A DNA stretch of 64,000 bases from Macrocystis pyrifera (lineage: Eukaryota > Sar > Phaeophyceae > Laminariales > Laminariaceae), in the NCBI GenBank assembly GCA_031763025.1, contig JASSKH010000009.1:9345922-9409921 (forward strand), given 5' to 3'. The translations under genes were made by a program, and so were the position numbers. The notes beneath the pieces were generated by a model that was not told the DNA's origin, did no database searches, and saw nothing but the letters and a program-made list of their open reading frames with translations. Below are positions 30,262 through 42,310 of the stretch, one piece after another (the stretch's first letter is position 1; each line of letters opens with the position of its first letter).

Positions 30262-32750
30262 GATGTCGTCTTTGAACTGTGTGTGTTCTCCACATTTAAC
30301 CGTTCTTTCTACCCGTCGACATCCAGTACATCAACCAGTGTCCGTGCCGATTCTTCAATCCTAGATAGGTACAAGTTCTGCCGTCACAAAACTACGGCAC
30401 AGAGAAACTACTCCTGTACATCGTTATGCGGTAAGCTATGTACTACAACTGTACTCATGTCAATCATTCAGCTCTACACGCAGCAGTAATTGAGATTCGA
30501 TTCTCGATAGGCAGTCCGCAGACGTATGATATTGATATGAATACTATGCACTACAGCCTGTTTCACGCTTATTACTTCCGATATCGATCATGACATCGTG
30601 TATTGTGTATGACGTGCGAGCAAGTGCCCTCTCCCCCCTTCTCTTCTGCAGCCTTTTTCAAATGAATAAATAAGCTCGTACTTCGTACGTACGTATATAC
30701 GAGTAATGAATACCTGGTACCTTGATAAATACCAGGTATACGTACACGGTGGAGCGATGGCGCGATGGCGGTGGGACCTGGTGGGACGCATAAACACAAA
30801 TCGTACTGGAAATAGAGGTAATTATTTTTATTTTCCGAATTCGGGGAGACGAAATGCATGAAAATAAAATGCCAAGAAACTTGCTACCCAATAATATTAC
30901 AATGAGTGGTGGCACCAGTCATAACGGTTTTGTTTTTTGAGTTCTAACTACCTAACGAAACCCAACTCTACGAGTACTCGTAGGCAGAATGTACCTGTCC
31001 ACAAAATACGTCGGAAAAAATCCTGTTGTTGCGGAAATGCGTGTTGGGGATCGGTGCCGACTCGTCTCTGTCGTCACTCTCACCAACTCCAACTGCGACT
31101 TCATAAAAAAAAAGACAAGCAAACTGAGAACAGCGCTCGAACGCCCATTTCTTCGAGGGCAATAACAATCTACACGTATTGCTCATTTTACGAAGTATTG
31201 GCTTACTCGTAGTTTTGGATTTGATCATAGCTTTGGTCCGCCGAGGCAGAAACAGCGGCTGATGATGCTCCGATAATTTATGGTGCCACGTACAACACCA
31301 GCCACCACAACGGTAGGAAAAACCATACGCATCCACAAAAAAATGAGTCATGTGATTATATCAAAAGGTGGGAGTAAGTGCCGTGCTATCCCTCCCCCCA
31401 GCAGGAACGGTGCTCCGTCTCGAAAGGCATGCGTGGTCAATGGCCTAATGACTAAGGCAAACACCAAATGAGAACGCCCCCTCCCACATATACACGTCCC
31501 TTCCTTTCCTCTTCCTCCTGCGCTTGCCCGCCTCCCCCGCTCCCCCCCCCCCCCCCAGGCTGTTCGCTTGCTTGCCTACGCCATCGAGCTTTCGACCAGC
31601 GAACCCCAGCCCCCCCCCAGCCATCAGCGAAACATGGCGTGCTTGGCGCGATAACTCGTCGCAATAACTGGCGGAAGAATCTACCTGATAATACTTAAAT
31701 AACCAGTATAAACCGGCGGGAAAGAAAACACAGTGGGCGCCCGGTGTAAAGAAACGTCAATTTGGTGTCCAGGCTCAAATGTCCTATTAATATTTTACCA
31801 GAAAACGGTATACCATGACAGAAAAACGTCATCTAACTTGGGTTTGGTGTACCCTGATTACCTGGTTTCGATTTTTTTGTCATTTTGTTGAGTGGGACAG
31901 GTTTTTAATTTTGCTCCTAGAAACCCTAGGTAAACCTAGGGAAATGTGTTTCCGACCTTGATCTAACTCTATTGTATAGGATTTAGAGCCCGTCCCACTG
32001 TTGAAGCTGTGTTTCTTGACCCAATTTTCTTATCGTTCGCGCCGATCTGAGCCTATTTTTCTTCTCAACAGAATGTTTCTTAACTGCGAGCGCCCGCTGT
32101 ATACCAGATGCATACCTGCATAATCTCCAAGCGTATTGGAATCATCTATCCTAGAACATCTAACATGCTGACCAGTACTATACTACGTAGAATCACATCT
32201 AAAATAGAAATATCTGTATCTATCTGTCTTTGGTATCGTGGGGAGGGACTACTGCTGTGCCGACACTGGTGCTCGGACGCATCCGAATTTCCGCCCGAAA
32301 TTCGCGCTGCGCACTACGCATGATATTCTATGCCAGGATTGTACCATACGGTACCGTATGCTCGTATGAGTACTACAGCAGCAGATAAACAAGACGCAAC
32401 ATGGGGCAGACGAGACAAAAAAACAAAAACGAAACGGGCAAAAAAAAAAAAAACGCCTCCCTTGGCCAGAGGGGAACAACAACAAAAAGAATTTTCGTAC
32501 AGCAGTACCAGGTATATATGAGGGTACGCGAGATATATATATATATATATATATACCAGGTATTATACGCACGTATATACGGTACATGGCATATCTTTGG
32601 TCGGTGCTACCGAGAGCAACAACAAAAAGTCAAGGAGGGTAAGGCCTATAATAAAACAGGGGTACCAGCCGAGAAGGAGAAAAAGGCGTGTCTCGACGTT
32701 CAAACACGAAACAAAATACCAGCAAAGCAGGGCGAAGCAACGCAAAAGGC
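30262..32750. other. Gene-poor stretch
   Basis: It holds several TACCWGGTA palindromes (30711, 30730, 32506, 32554), a C14-type run near 31540, and AT tracts at 32533-32554. No exon-like open frame with splice sites was found. Confidence 0.4.
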
Positions 32751-32756
32751 AAGGCA

Positions 32757-32935
32757 AAGGCAAATGCAAAGCCGAGGCAAAGCCAAGCCAAGCCAAGCCA
32801 TGCCAAGCCAAGCGAAGTCAAGCCAAGCCAAGCCAAGCCCAGCCCAGCCCAGCCCAGCCCAGCCAAGTCAAAGCCAAGCCCAGTCAAAGCCAAGCCAAGC
32901 TAAGCCAGGGCAAACCCAAGCCAAGTCAAGCCCGC
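32757..32935 (+). repeat. (AAGCC)n array
   Basis: About 35 units of AAGCC/CAGCC/AAGTC variants. The KPSQA-rich ORF across it is a translation of the repeat. Confidence 0.9.
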
Positions 32936-33721
32936 AAAAAGAAAAAAAAAAAAAAACAGCAAAACGTTCATGTGCTCCGGCCCCCTCTCAACAAACGCAA
33001 AAAAAAAACGTCCACCCATCACTGACTATATGCGTGCAGGGAACAATAAAAAAAAAAAAAAAAAAAAAAATGGTCGGGGGATCTCTTTTCTGCCAAGAGG
33101 AGCAATCCAATCCAAATCCTCATCCAACACCTACCCCAGGCAAGTGAGTACAGCTCTATCCGAAAACGGGTATAGTACGAGTAGTCATAAATATAACACC
33201 CGTTTGTGTACTATTAAGGATACTCAAACATTCCTTATATTTTCGGACAACGGTATGCCATCTACTGTACAGCACGCTGGCGGCACCAGAACGCGGCGCA
33301 ATAGCGAAACACAAAAAACGGAAAGTTCCTACTACCAGTCGTGGACAAACAAAAGACCAAGGGCAACAAATTGGGCCCCAAAGTGTACCCCGTCTACAGT
33401 ACCGTACCAGGTATATATATATATATCCCACTCTGGCTGGCAATATAGGCACCGTTTGATATTCACATGAGATTCCAAAAGGTGACTATATTCACGGCCC
33501 AAGTGGAATATACCAAGGCGCAACCACGACAAGCTCGGCAGGACCGTTATATTCGTCCGATGGGAACACAGACAGCGGGAGCCCGACGAGAAACGACACA
33601 AAAAAATGGAGGCGGTATACTCGTAGAGAGGGGGGGAGGGGGGGGGGGGGGGGTGGGGGGCGTACTTATTTGTTGCTTGCCTCAGTCCTTTGACCATTGA
33701 CCACGCACCCCTTGCGAGACG

Positions 33722-33770
33722 GAGGGGGGGGGGGGGTATACTCGATATCATGCATAACCGGGGGAAGTCA
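33722..33770 (-). repeat. C-tailed dispersed repeat, copy h (inverted fragment)
   Basis: A G-run is followed by TATACTCGATATCATGCAT, the inverted 3' end of the family. Another G-rich run with no visible family end lies at 33631-33661. Confidence 0.55.
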
Positions 33771-34333
33771 AAATCCGAATATAAGCATGACACAAACACG
33801 CACACACCGTGCCGCTGCAGCTGCGTCTGGCGCAGCCTGGCCCAGCGCTAGCTAATATAGAGCAATTATATACGCGCGAGCACGCACATGCGTTGCGACC
33901 ACATGAAGGGGAAAAAAAACTACCAACCAGCCAGCCAACCAACTGACCAACCAAACCAATCAACCAACCATACTACATAGGTTCGAGGCAAACGAGTTCT
34001 TGGAGGGGAGAGGGGGCGCCACATACACCTGTCCAACCAAATAGCAACCGAACCTTCCGCATCAGTATCACCGACCCCCCCCCCCCCCCTCCCACGAAAA
34101 CAACCTCCCCCCCTCCTCTCCCCCTTTCCACTTCGATCGGTGCCGCCGAAACAAGCAACCGCAACAGCCAGCACTACGTGCAGCAGCAACAGTCGCGGTG
34201 GCCTCTTTTTCCTCCTTTACCTTCTGCGCCCTACCGGAGTTGACTCAACCACCGCTCGCCCAATAAAAAAATCTGCCCCGACTCCACTCGAATTCCAATC
34301 GACCAGATCAACGCTCCCACCGAAAAATAAACA

Positions 34334-36835
34334 TCACAGGAAAAAGTACTGGTCGAGTTCATGCCCCTCCCCTGCCCCCCCGCTCCCCTCCTCCCCTCCT
34401 CCCCCCCCCCCCCCTCCCTCCCCCCCCCCCCCAGCTCCCGCACCCCAGCCCCCCCCCCCCCACCCCCTGCCCCTTGTCCGAGCCCCCCCCACGCCCCCGA
34501 TTGCAGTAGCAGCGGCAGCGGCGGCGACGGCAGTACCCCCGGCCCCACCAACACCAGCGACGGCAAGGCGGCCTTCGCGGGTACCGCAGAGGCTGGGGAT
34601 GACCGCCCCGCACGCGTCGCGGGCGAGGTCGGCTAGCGCCTGGGCGAGGAAGGTCGTGAGGGCGAGGAAGAGGGAGCCGGTGGCGCCGACCAGGTGCTCG
34701 GCGGTGGCTTCGGGGTGAGTGACCTGCAGAAAGGGCCGAAGGGGGGACGGAAGGACGGAAGGCATGATTTTAACCCACCCTCGTGCTGCGTTCGTTCCCG
34801 CTTTTGGGGGGGACAAAGTTGCCCGGAACTTTATAAGAGTTGAAACATGCCAGGCATGTTTTATGTACAGTGCATTACGGTACACTACTACTGTACCGTA
34901 AAACGGTTGTAATCCCTTCGGGACACCCAGAGAACGAATGGCACAATGGTCGGCAACTTCGGCGTTCATCAACCATTTAGGAGTACCGTTGAACGCCCGG
35001 CATTACTAGAAGGGATCACGTCCCGCCCGTGCTGTGCGACTCTACTCCTTGCGTTGTAACTCGGGGTGCCAATTGGTACCGGTATCATCCCCCGCAGATC
35101 ACGCAGTGGCCACTACGGTTGCTGCAATCGCCATTGTCGATCGGCAATTTTTCTCTCTGAAGTCCCCGGGAGAACATCGAAAAGACAAAATTAAGGAAAT
35201 CTGAAAGAAAACTTGTAAAGCTGTACGTGAGTGAGAACAGCTGGGCCAGATCCTCGAACAGCTGTTGATTGTGCCGGACCTCAGATTCTGTATTCCTAGC
35301 TATGCGAAGTATGCGTGTAAATCAACTACAAATTCTTCTTGTAAAAACGTAACATGGGACAGCGGGGGAAGGGGGGGGGAGGGTGTACTAATGCCATGCA
35401 TGCCGGTAGTCGTACGATCTAAGGAGGGCTTAGAACAGGGTCGGCCCAGTCAGGCGTGTGCGACAACATAGGCGGCAGTGGAGGTAGCATAGTGTAGCAG
35501 TAGCAGTAACACCATCGTCAACACCAACAGCAACAATATAAGCGACAGGCAGCTCAACCCCCCCCTCAAACACTCCAAACCGCCTACATCCTCTTGATCA
35601 CAAACACGTTTCTTCCGGTTTTTATTTTTCCACACACACCTGGTAGCGCCGGTAGGACGCCAGCAACATCAACGAGGCGGCCGCCACGACACGCCTTCCA
35701 GGCCTCCAGTGTCTCCCAGCGGCGTTCGCGTGGTAGTGGCTGTTGTGGTGATGGCTGTGACCACCATTCCCGCCCCGCCCCCCTCCCCCTCCCCCGCCTC
35801 CAGCCCTTCTAGATCTCCCGCCTCCGCCACGAGAGCGGTCGCGATTCTCGAAAAGCCTGCGCAGGAGAGCCCACGCCCCGGCCCACGCCTTGTCTAGTCC
35901 AGTGCGAGAGGCACACACCATGAGCGGCCCTGACGGTGTGCAGTAGTTATCATAAGCGCGATATATCATAGTTTAGTGTTCTATCATTAGTGTTATGGGT
36001 CGGAACGAACAGCGGGGCGAAAGACATTCCGGAGTGGAATGAGCGGGAACGGGCTGCGGGGTAAGAGGTAGGGGGGGGGGGGCGGGCGGGCGGGGCGGGG
36101 GAGCGGGTGGAGACCACCTGACGCATGTTCGTGGAACGCCCTTGGGTTCGGTTGGGCTGGTCCGGGTTGGATTGCGCTGATGCGAGTTGGATATATATGG
36201 AAACTTGAGGTGTCAGGGTTGGTTAGAAGAGCGTCTATTTGTCTTTAGCAGCTGTTCTATTGCCCTGGTACACATATAATGAGCATCACTCAACACGGGA
36301 CGTACATACCCTACGCATATCGCGGCTTCCTCCCCGCGAGGACAAACTCTCCGTCCTACTCATGGGAGACACAACAAGAATCACCCCCCCCCCCACACAC
36401 ATACACACAACGAAAAAAAAACGCCCGGCTCACACCCGCCCCCACTCGCTCACCTGACAGACGCCGGGGATCCAACCGATGTATCCCCGCCCCACGGATG
36501 AAGTCGCGGACGAAAGCGCTGCCCTTTTCTACCGCCTGCTGGGGTCCCTTTGTACTCCCCACCTCCCGCTCTGGCGTGCGCCTCATACCGGTGAACTCCC
36601 ACTTTCCCTTCGAGGAGGAAGCAATGCCGCCGCTGCCGTTACCGCCGGCGCCGCAACCCTCTCCACCGCCGCCCCCGCTGCTGCCGCTGCTGGATGCCGA
36701 GGCGGGTGCCTTGGGTCCGGCGGTACCGTTCGAGAAGCCGTTACCGTTAGATCCTCCGCGGGGGGTGGATCTTGTGGATCTTGAGGCGTGGGTGCCGCCG
36801 TTACCGCCATTGTGGCCGCTGTTCTCGCTCAAGCT
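34334..36835 (-). CDS. Unidentified multi-exon gene, internal and 3' exons
   Basis: Three minus-strand exons with good splice sites and matching phases: 36454-36835 (acceptor TGCAG, donor TCAG|GTGAGC, ends in phase 1), 35640-35929 (acceptor CGTCAG, donor CCAG|GTGTGT) and one starting at 34723 (acceptor CTGCAG) that is open to a stop at 34334. The product is rich in Gly/Ser/Asn, then Arg/Gly/His, with ordered-looking parts: EKGSAFVRDFIRGAGIHRLD, TGLDKAWAGAWALLRRLFEN, VVAAASLMLLASYRRYQ and an Ala-rich helix SLFLALTTFLAQALADLARD that could be membrane-associated. I recognise no family. The last exon probably ends before its poly-Gly tail. Possible upstream exons: 38163-38322 (minus, two usable donors) and 39240-39380. 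Confidence 0.55.
35370..35420 (-). repeat. C-tailed dispersed repeat, copy i (inverted fragment)
   Basis: A G-rich run is followed by GTGTACTAATGCCATGCATG and CGGTAGTCGTACGA, the 3' end of the family on the minus strand, inside an intron of the unidentified gene. Confidence 0.55.
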
Positions 36836-36950
36836 CTGCACGTAGCAAAACAACAACAATAACAACAACAAAAGTTGGGGAGATTAAAAGGGTTTACGAT
36901 GTGATTTGGCGCTGTTGTACTACTGCATTGTAGTGTTTTGTGACACACTC

Positions 36951-37029
36951 CCACTCTGGGCCGGAATATAAGAACCGCTTGGTCTTCATATTGACCTCTA
37001 AACGCCCCTTGTATTTTCGCCCAGAGTGG
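36951..37029. mobile_element. MITE family 4, copy 1
   Basis: A 79-bp element with inverted ends CCACTCTGGGCCGGAATATA and a right end finishing in GCCCAGAGTGG. Confidence 0.6.
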
Positions 37030-37089
37030 TAAGTAGTTGCACGAAAGCCCCCCAGAAAAGGAACAAGCCGGCAAAGCTCTACGTGCACG

Positions 37090-38160
37090 GGCGATGGCCA
37101 CTCACACAGTACCAAAACCATCGCCAACACCACCTCCATCTCCAACACCAACATCGCCTCCAACACCCAACAACGGTTTCAACGCCAACACCAGCCCAAC
37201 GCCATCACCGTCACCGCTTCCAAATCAACAGCAATACCGCCTCCAGCTCAACACCAACACCAATATCACCGCTATCACCAACATCATTACCGCCTCCAAC
37301 ATCAGACCCGCTTCCACTATCATCGCAAGCTCAACACCATCAACACCATCACCGCCTCCAACTCAACACCGGACGCGTTGAACTATAGAGGGGAGCACAT
37401 TTCCGCTAAAATGTTTTCTGAATGACGAGGTTCCTTGACCAAAAATCGTCGGAATGTCAACTTGTTTCGAAAAATGACCTTCTTGTATACTTGGGCCATG
37501 GGATTATTCATCGGGATGCAACTAGATACTTGCTGAAGTCAGTGTTCGGGTGAGCTATGGAGCTCCTTAAGGTCAAGTGAGGAACCTCAGAAAATATAGG
37601 GTGGACCTCCATCGTAGAACGCCTCACCGGCACAACCACCAACACCCCGTCCAACACCTACACCGCTTCCAACACTGCTTCCAATATCAGCCCAACACCA
37701 ACACCATCGCTGCCTGCAACTCAACTAATACCGCTGCCACCACCGGTACCGATACAACACCGACATAATCACCGATCGCCTCCAACTCAACACCAACACC
37801 GCCTCCAGCTCAACGCTACATCAACTCCCGCCCAACACCAAAATCGCCACCACACAGGTCCCACACCAACACCACCACCGCTTCCAAGGTAACGCCAGCA
37901 CCCTCTTCCGAATCAAACACCAACACCGCTCTCAACATAAACATCAACACCAACACCACCAACACCGCCTTCAATATCAACGTCGCCTCTAACACCAACC
38001 CACCACTGTCTCCAACTCAACACTACCACCATCAACACCACCACCGCCACTACTACCAATAACAACACAACACCGACACCGCCGCTACCACCACCACCAC
38101 CACCACCACCACTACGAGCACCGCCTCCAACTCAGCACCAACACCAACAGTCGGAGACCC
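37090..38160 (+). repeat. CAACACCAACACC-type degenerate minisatellite
   Basis: About 1 kb in two blocks (37090-37380 and 37620-38160) of ACC/AAC/GCC-rich words such as CCAACACCAACACCGCCTCC, with almost no G on the plus strand. The roughly 240 bases between the blocks are ordinary sequence. The repeat ends in (ACC)n at 38086-38115. Confidence 0.8.
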
Positions 38161-38525
38161 ACCTGACCCGGCCACATGTGGCGCCTGTCGGTGGTCGAAG
38201 ACGACCTGCCCTCCACCACCGCACCGCACCTGCTCGGCGCGCCTTCTTGCCTCGCCTGCGGCCTTTCGCGGGCGCGACTGTCGAGGAGCTTGGGCCGCCC
38301 TGACGCATGCGTTGGGTGGGAAGGGGTGGGGTGGGTGGGTAGGTGGGTTGGTGGGATGGATGGACATTAATTATCGTGCGGGTGAGTGCATGTGGATGGG
38401 AATGACGGGTGGATAGATGATGAGAAAGAAATTTGCGGGAAACGCCAAAATATTTTTGTGGCACCGTGGTAGGCACCATGGAGGGGGGGAGGGGAGAGCC
38501 AGACCAGCGCATTGAATAAAAGTAA

Positions 38526-38653
38526 GAGGCCGATTCGTGTGCACGGTGCACAAGCAATGCTCGTGAACGAAACTACAGCAGCCGCAAAAGAGGCCGATTC
38601 GTGTGCACGGTGCACAAGCAAATCTCGTGAATGAAACTACAGCAGCCGCAACA
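38526..38653 (+). repeat. 64-bp tandem duplication
   Basis: Two units starting GAGGCCGATTCGTGTGCACG, with only a few differences. Confidence 0.9.
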
Positions 38654-38799
38654 GGCAACGCGGGAGGACTAATAACGAACCAAGTTAACCCGGAATCTTT
38701 GCAGCGATACAACCGCACCCTACATGTACATATAAATACAAGGCGTTTCGCTCCGCGGGCGGCCTAAGCCGCCCACTACGCTCGCTCAGGAAGGAAAAG

Positions 38800-40930
38800 T
38801 ACATCAAATTATGCGAAGCGGACAGAGGTCCATGATTGAAAATATCAATGGTTTTTTTTTTTATGATTGTTTAGTTGCAAACTGGCGACTTGACAATGCC
38901 AAGAGTCCCGCCGCCATGCTTCATTCATTCAGGAGAAAACAGCTCGGACGCCACATACGCTTCGCGTCGCCGGCAGTTCCGCCAGCTACGCTCGCTCACA
39001 TGTCGTACGTACGTACATACCCCAGGTAGGGTACTTATTTTCTTCTTTGGTATGCTGTATGTACGAAGGAGAAAGCACAGCACGGCACAGCAGCACCGAA
39101 AACAATGAAAATGAAACCGAAAATTTCGGAAAGAACCCCCCCCCCCGTCCCCTCTCATGCAATGATCTTTTGTCTGATTGGAACACCTTGCACCAGTCGA
39201 AAAAGAAGAAAAAAAATAACCGCAGAGCTCTCTCAGCCTCGTACGCCGCCCGCCCCTCTCGCGACCACCTCGTCACCGATTCGGTCGGGGAAAAGCCTTC
39301 CTCACTCTCTGCTACAGTGAGCCCCGTCTCCCGCTTCGCGTTAAGCCCGGTGCTCACCGTGGCCGCGTTCGTCAGCTAGAGAATGTTGGTTCTCAGACTG
39401 CGTAGCTCTCTGTGTGAACTTCATATTGGTCGCAGAAATAAGCACCGCTTGAATATTATCTTGCAATCCCGAACGACTCTTATAGACTCGTACACACTCT
39501 ATCCAATTCCGCAGATGGAGGCCAGACAGAGCCCATTCATGCTTCCCTCGTGTCTCGAGGCACACGCCACGCCTAGCCACGAGTATGGCGACCGCGCTCC
39601 TTGCAACCTCCCCTCTACCCGCCAGCACCCGCGGACACCCGCGACGGTGCCGGGCTCGCCCGCGGTGCCGTGCTCCGAGTACACGCACGTACACGAAACG
39701 AAAGAAGAAAAAAGAGAAAATAACAGAAAGTGCCAAGAAAATGGAGAAAACAAAGAACCGCTGGAAAGGTCCGGCAAGTAATCGAAGGAGGCGTTGTCCA
39801 AGTGGGAGCCCTGAGAGGCCAGGGATGTAAAAACCGAGCACGCTCAGAGAGTGAGATATCTGTAAGTAGTTCTATATATGTATCCGGGATAAAATACGTA
39901 CATAAAGTTAGAGTCCGGTCATTCTCGTAGTATGTAGCGCAAGGGTTATAACGCCTTCGGAACCGCGCCCACGATTCGAGGGGAAACTATTTGGAATTAG
40001 ACCAGTGGTCAGTTTTGCAGCAATGACCCTTTTTTTTTTGCAATCTATTTACTATATGTTCTTCTTTTTCCACTCCCCCTCCCGCTCGTAACTCAGATCC
40101 GGGGCCACATAGCTGAGGCTCTTGTCCCCCCTCCCCACAACGGTTCGTGCCTTGCAGTTTTATGAGAACCACGTGTAGAGACAAACCAACTAGTGTGTTT
40201 CGGTCTATTTAGCCGCTTGCGAGTAGTGCAAGCGCACAGCAGCACGAGAACACACAAGTAGGATCATACTGCGCCCGCACCAATCGGGTCCTTGCTTTAA
40301 AATCCCGACACCAAATCCCTACCCCCCCCCGCCCAACCAAAGAGCGGCTGATTTATATTTTCGCATATTTGATTGGTCATTTTTTCCCTCTCAACCCAAC
40401 CCAACCTAACCCGTGGTTAACAGCACATGGGCCACAGTGCCTTAATAAACGCAACCAAGCTTCGGGGACAAACTACTTGGAATTAGTGTCATACAAGTTA
40501 TGCAAAGCGTGGAAGCGGCGGGACTGACGTACATATATAGGGGAGGCGGGATAATCACACACCGCTTGAAAAGATGAGTGGGTTTCGACGAAATCTTAAA
40601 TCTTCGATCTCACAGCTGATGGTTTCTTCTTTTATATTTTTTTTGAAGTATTGGCCAAAAGAACGGGTCTCACTACCGATGGTAACAGTTGAGGTTGAGC
40701 ACAGGATAACATAAGGCCGACGGGTGCAAGAAAGAGAAGCCAAGTATCCACGGAAAGTACATACCTCGCTCAGAAAAGCTGGCTCGGGCAACTTTCCGGC
40801 AGGGCCTACGTGCGTACATACTGCGAACCATACCACTCTGAACGGCCACGAAAGGAGCGTTACGAGCAGGTCTCCATACCGGTATTTACCACAGGTACAG
40901 TCAGTAGGTAGGTATCATAGCCCTTTTTAA
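38800..40930. other. Gene-poor stretch with possible exon fragments
   Basis: The minus strand at 39240-39380 reads an open peptide containing TGLTVAESEEGFSPTESVT after a CTCTAG acceptor-like site, possibly an upstream exon of the 34-37 kb gene. The rest shows no gene. AACCCAACCCAACC at 40395 is a short simple repeat. Confidence 0.3.
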
Positions 40931-40937
40931 CTCTTTC

Positions 40938-41003
40938 AGGACTGCAGTCTAGTTTTGAGGACAAACGACTCACCAGAAAATGGGACTGCAGCCCGTACGG
41001 GGA
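40938..41003. mobile_element. Foldback element, family 3, decayed copy
   Basis: GGACTGCAGTCTAGTTTTGA and GACAAACGACT are followed by GGGACTGCAGCCC, related to 41462-41537. Confidence 0.5.
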
Positions 41004-41338
41004 CAAGGGACCCTTTTTAAGGCAAAACGGTAGCTATGGAAGGGACCTCAAATTTCTGCGCGCCGTTCTAGCCCACTTTTGACCAAAGACGTCAGGAGAC
41101 ACCACTTTCACCCCTTGACGACAGACAGCAATTTTTCCTTGGCATGAATTCGACTTACACCAAAACTACCAAGTATTAGTATGGAACACTCGGACGTACA
41201 CCCTCCAGACAGCGCACGTTTTGCGTTGCTTGATATGTCTTCTGATATATTTGCTTTTGACTATAAGGGGCCCGTACCAACTCTGATATAAGGGGCGTCG
41301 ATGTATAAGGAACGGACCTCCAAACCCGGAATACACTA

Positions 41339-41438
41339 TTACGGGCGACCATAGTAAATAGGACCTACCTTACACACAAAACCTATATACCTATTTTTAC
41401 CAAAAATATTTGGTCCTATTTACTATGGTCCCCCGTAA
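41339..41438. mobile_element. MITE family 1, copy 5
   Basis: A 100-bp element with near-perfect termini (TTACGGGCGACCATAGTA and complement) and TA on both flanks. It is 23 bases from the next foldback element. Confidence 0.8.
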
Positions 41439-41461
41439 TAGTAGGGTTCCTTGACCCTATT

Positions 41462-41537
41462 AGGGCTGCACTCCCGTTTTCGGGGACAAACCACTATAAT
41501 TTAAAGTAGTTTATCCCCAAAACGGGACTGCAGTCCT
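41462..41537. mobile_element. Foldback element, family 3, best copy
   Basis: A 76-bp near-palindrome. The left arm AGGGCTGCACTCCCGTTTTC, then GGGGACAAACCACT, mirrors the right arm ending AAACGGGACTGCAGTCCT around an AT-rich loop. Confidence 0.7.
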
Positions 41538-41844
41538 GAAAGGGTTAAAAGGGGGCTACCTACTTATACTGGGTTACAGTATAGGCCCACGAACAAGAAA
41601 TGGCTTAAAAAGAACGGCAAGGGCTCACTTTTGTCGGGAAGCTTCGTAATAATTTTTGATTAAGAAAGCACGCTCAGCGTCGAGCGCTATATATACTACC
41701 GTAAATCCTACCGTACATAATAGCCTATGCTTTGAGGTTGTTCAAGGACCGTGCTGCAAACAAGGCTCCAGTAAGGTTTGCTCCGACTACTGCTGTAGGT
41801 TGTTTTCTTGTTGGCGGGCCCATACTTGTAACATTTCCACATTT

Positions 41845-41950
41845 CGGACAGATTATCTACAGATAGATCATGATCTATCTATCTACAGATCAGATAGATC
41901 ATCTAGTTCCTCATCTGCCGTTGTGAGAGGTTGTGCAGGATCTGTCTGGT
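41845..41950. repeat. AGATCATGATCTATC repeat, second copy
   Basis: Matches 9123-9225 nearly base for base over the core (CAGATCAGATAGATCATCTA through GTTGTGCAGGATCTGT). Confidence 0.75.
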
Positions 41951-42204
41951 ACAGGCAGTACTCTATTACGTCATCCTGGAACAAACCTTGAAAATAGGCT
42001 TTTATATGAGATTCAGTGTAGCGATCGCCGCTGAGCACGATTCCTTAATCCAATTTTCTTACCGCCACCCCAAAATTGAGCCTCACCTATGTTCTTATTG
42101 CAGCGGGCTCTTTCTTATGCCTGGGCCTCTACTGCTGGTTTGACTTGTACGATAATTGTCACTGCTGTCGTATTATTAATAGTAGTCTAGTTCCATCTCG
42201 AAAA

Positions 42205-42234
42205 AAAAAAAAAAAAAAGGTGAAAAAAAAAAAA
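42205..42234 (-). terminator. Pol III T-tract terminators after tRNA-Thr
   Basis: Directly 3' of the tRNA on the minus strand, after four bases, lie T12 and then a second long T run: classic RNA polymerase III termination signals. Confidence 0.75.
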
Positions 42235-42237
42235 GGA

Positions 42238-42310
42238 AGCCGACAGAGAGGATTGAACTCTCGACCTACACCTTACGAAGGTGCCGCTACTACCACTGAG
42301 CTATGCCGGC
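42238..42310 (-). tRNA. tRNA-Thr (anticodon CGT)
   Basis: The minus strand folds into a 73-base cloverleaf. The acceptor stem is GCCGGCA/TGTCGGC (one G-U pair) with discriminator T. The D arm is GCTC/TAGC, with its fourth pair mismatched (C-T). The anticodon stem is GCACC/GGTGT around loop TTCGTAA, giving anticodon CGT, which reads ACG (Thr). The variable loop has five bases, and the T arm is GAGAG-TTCAATC-CTCTC. There is no intron, and CCA is not encoded. Box A (TAGCTCAGTGG) and box B (AGTTCAATCC) agree with internal Pol III promoters. Confidence 0.93.

Noticed and set aside
32401..33147. A 248-codon ORF with KPSQA repeats
   Set aside because: Translation of the AAGCC array flanked by A-rich tracts.
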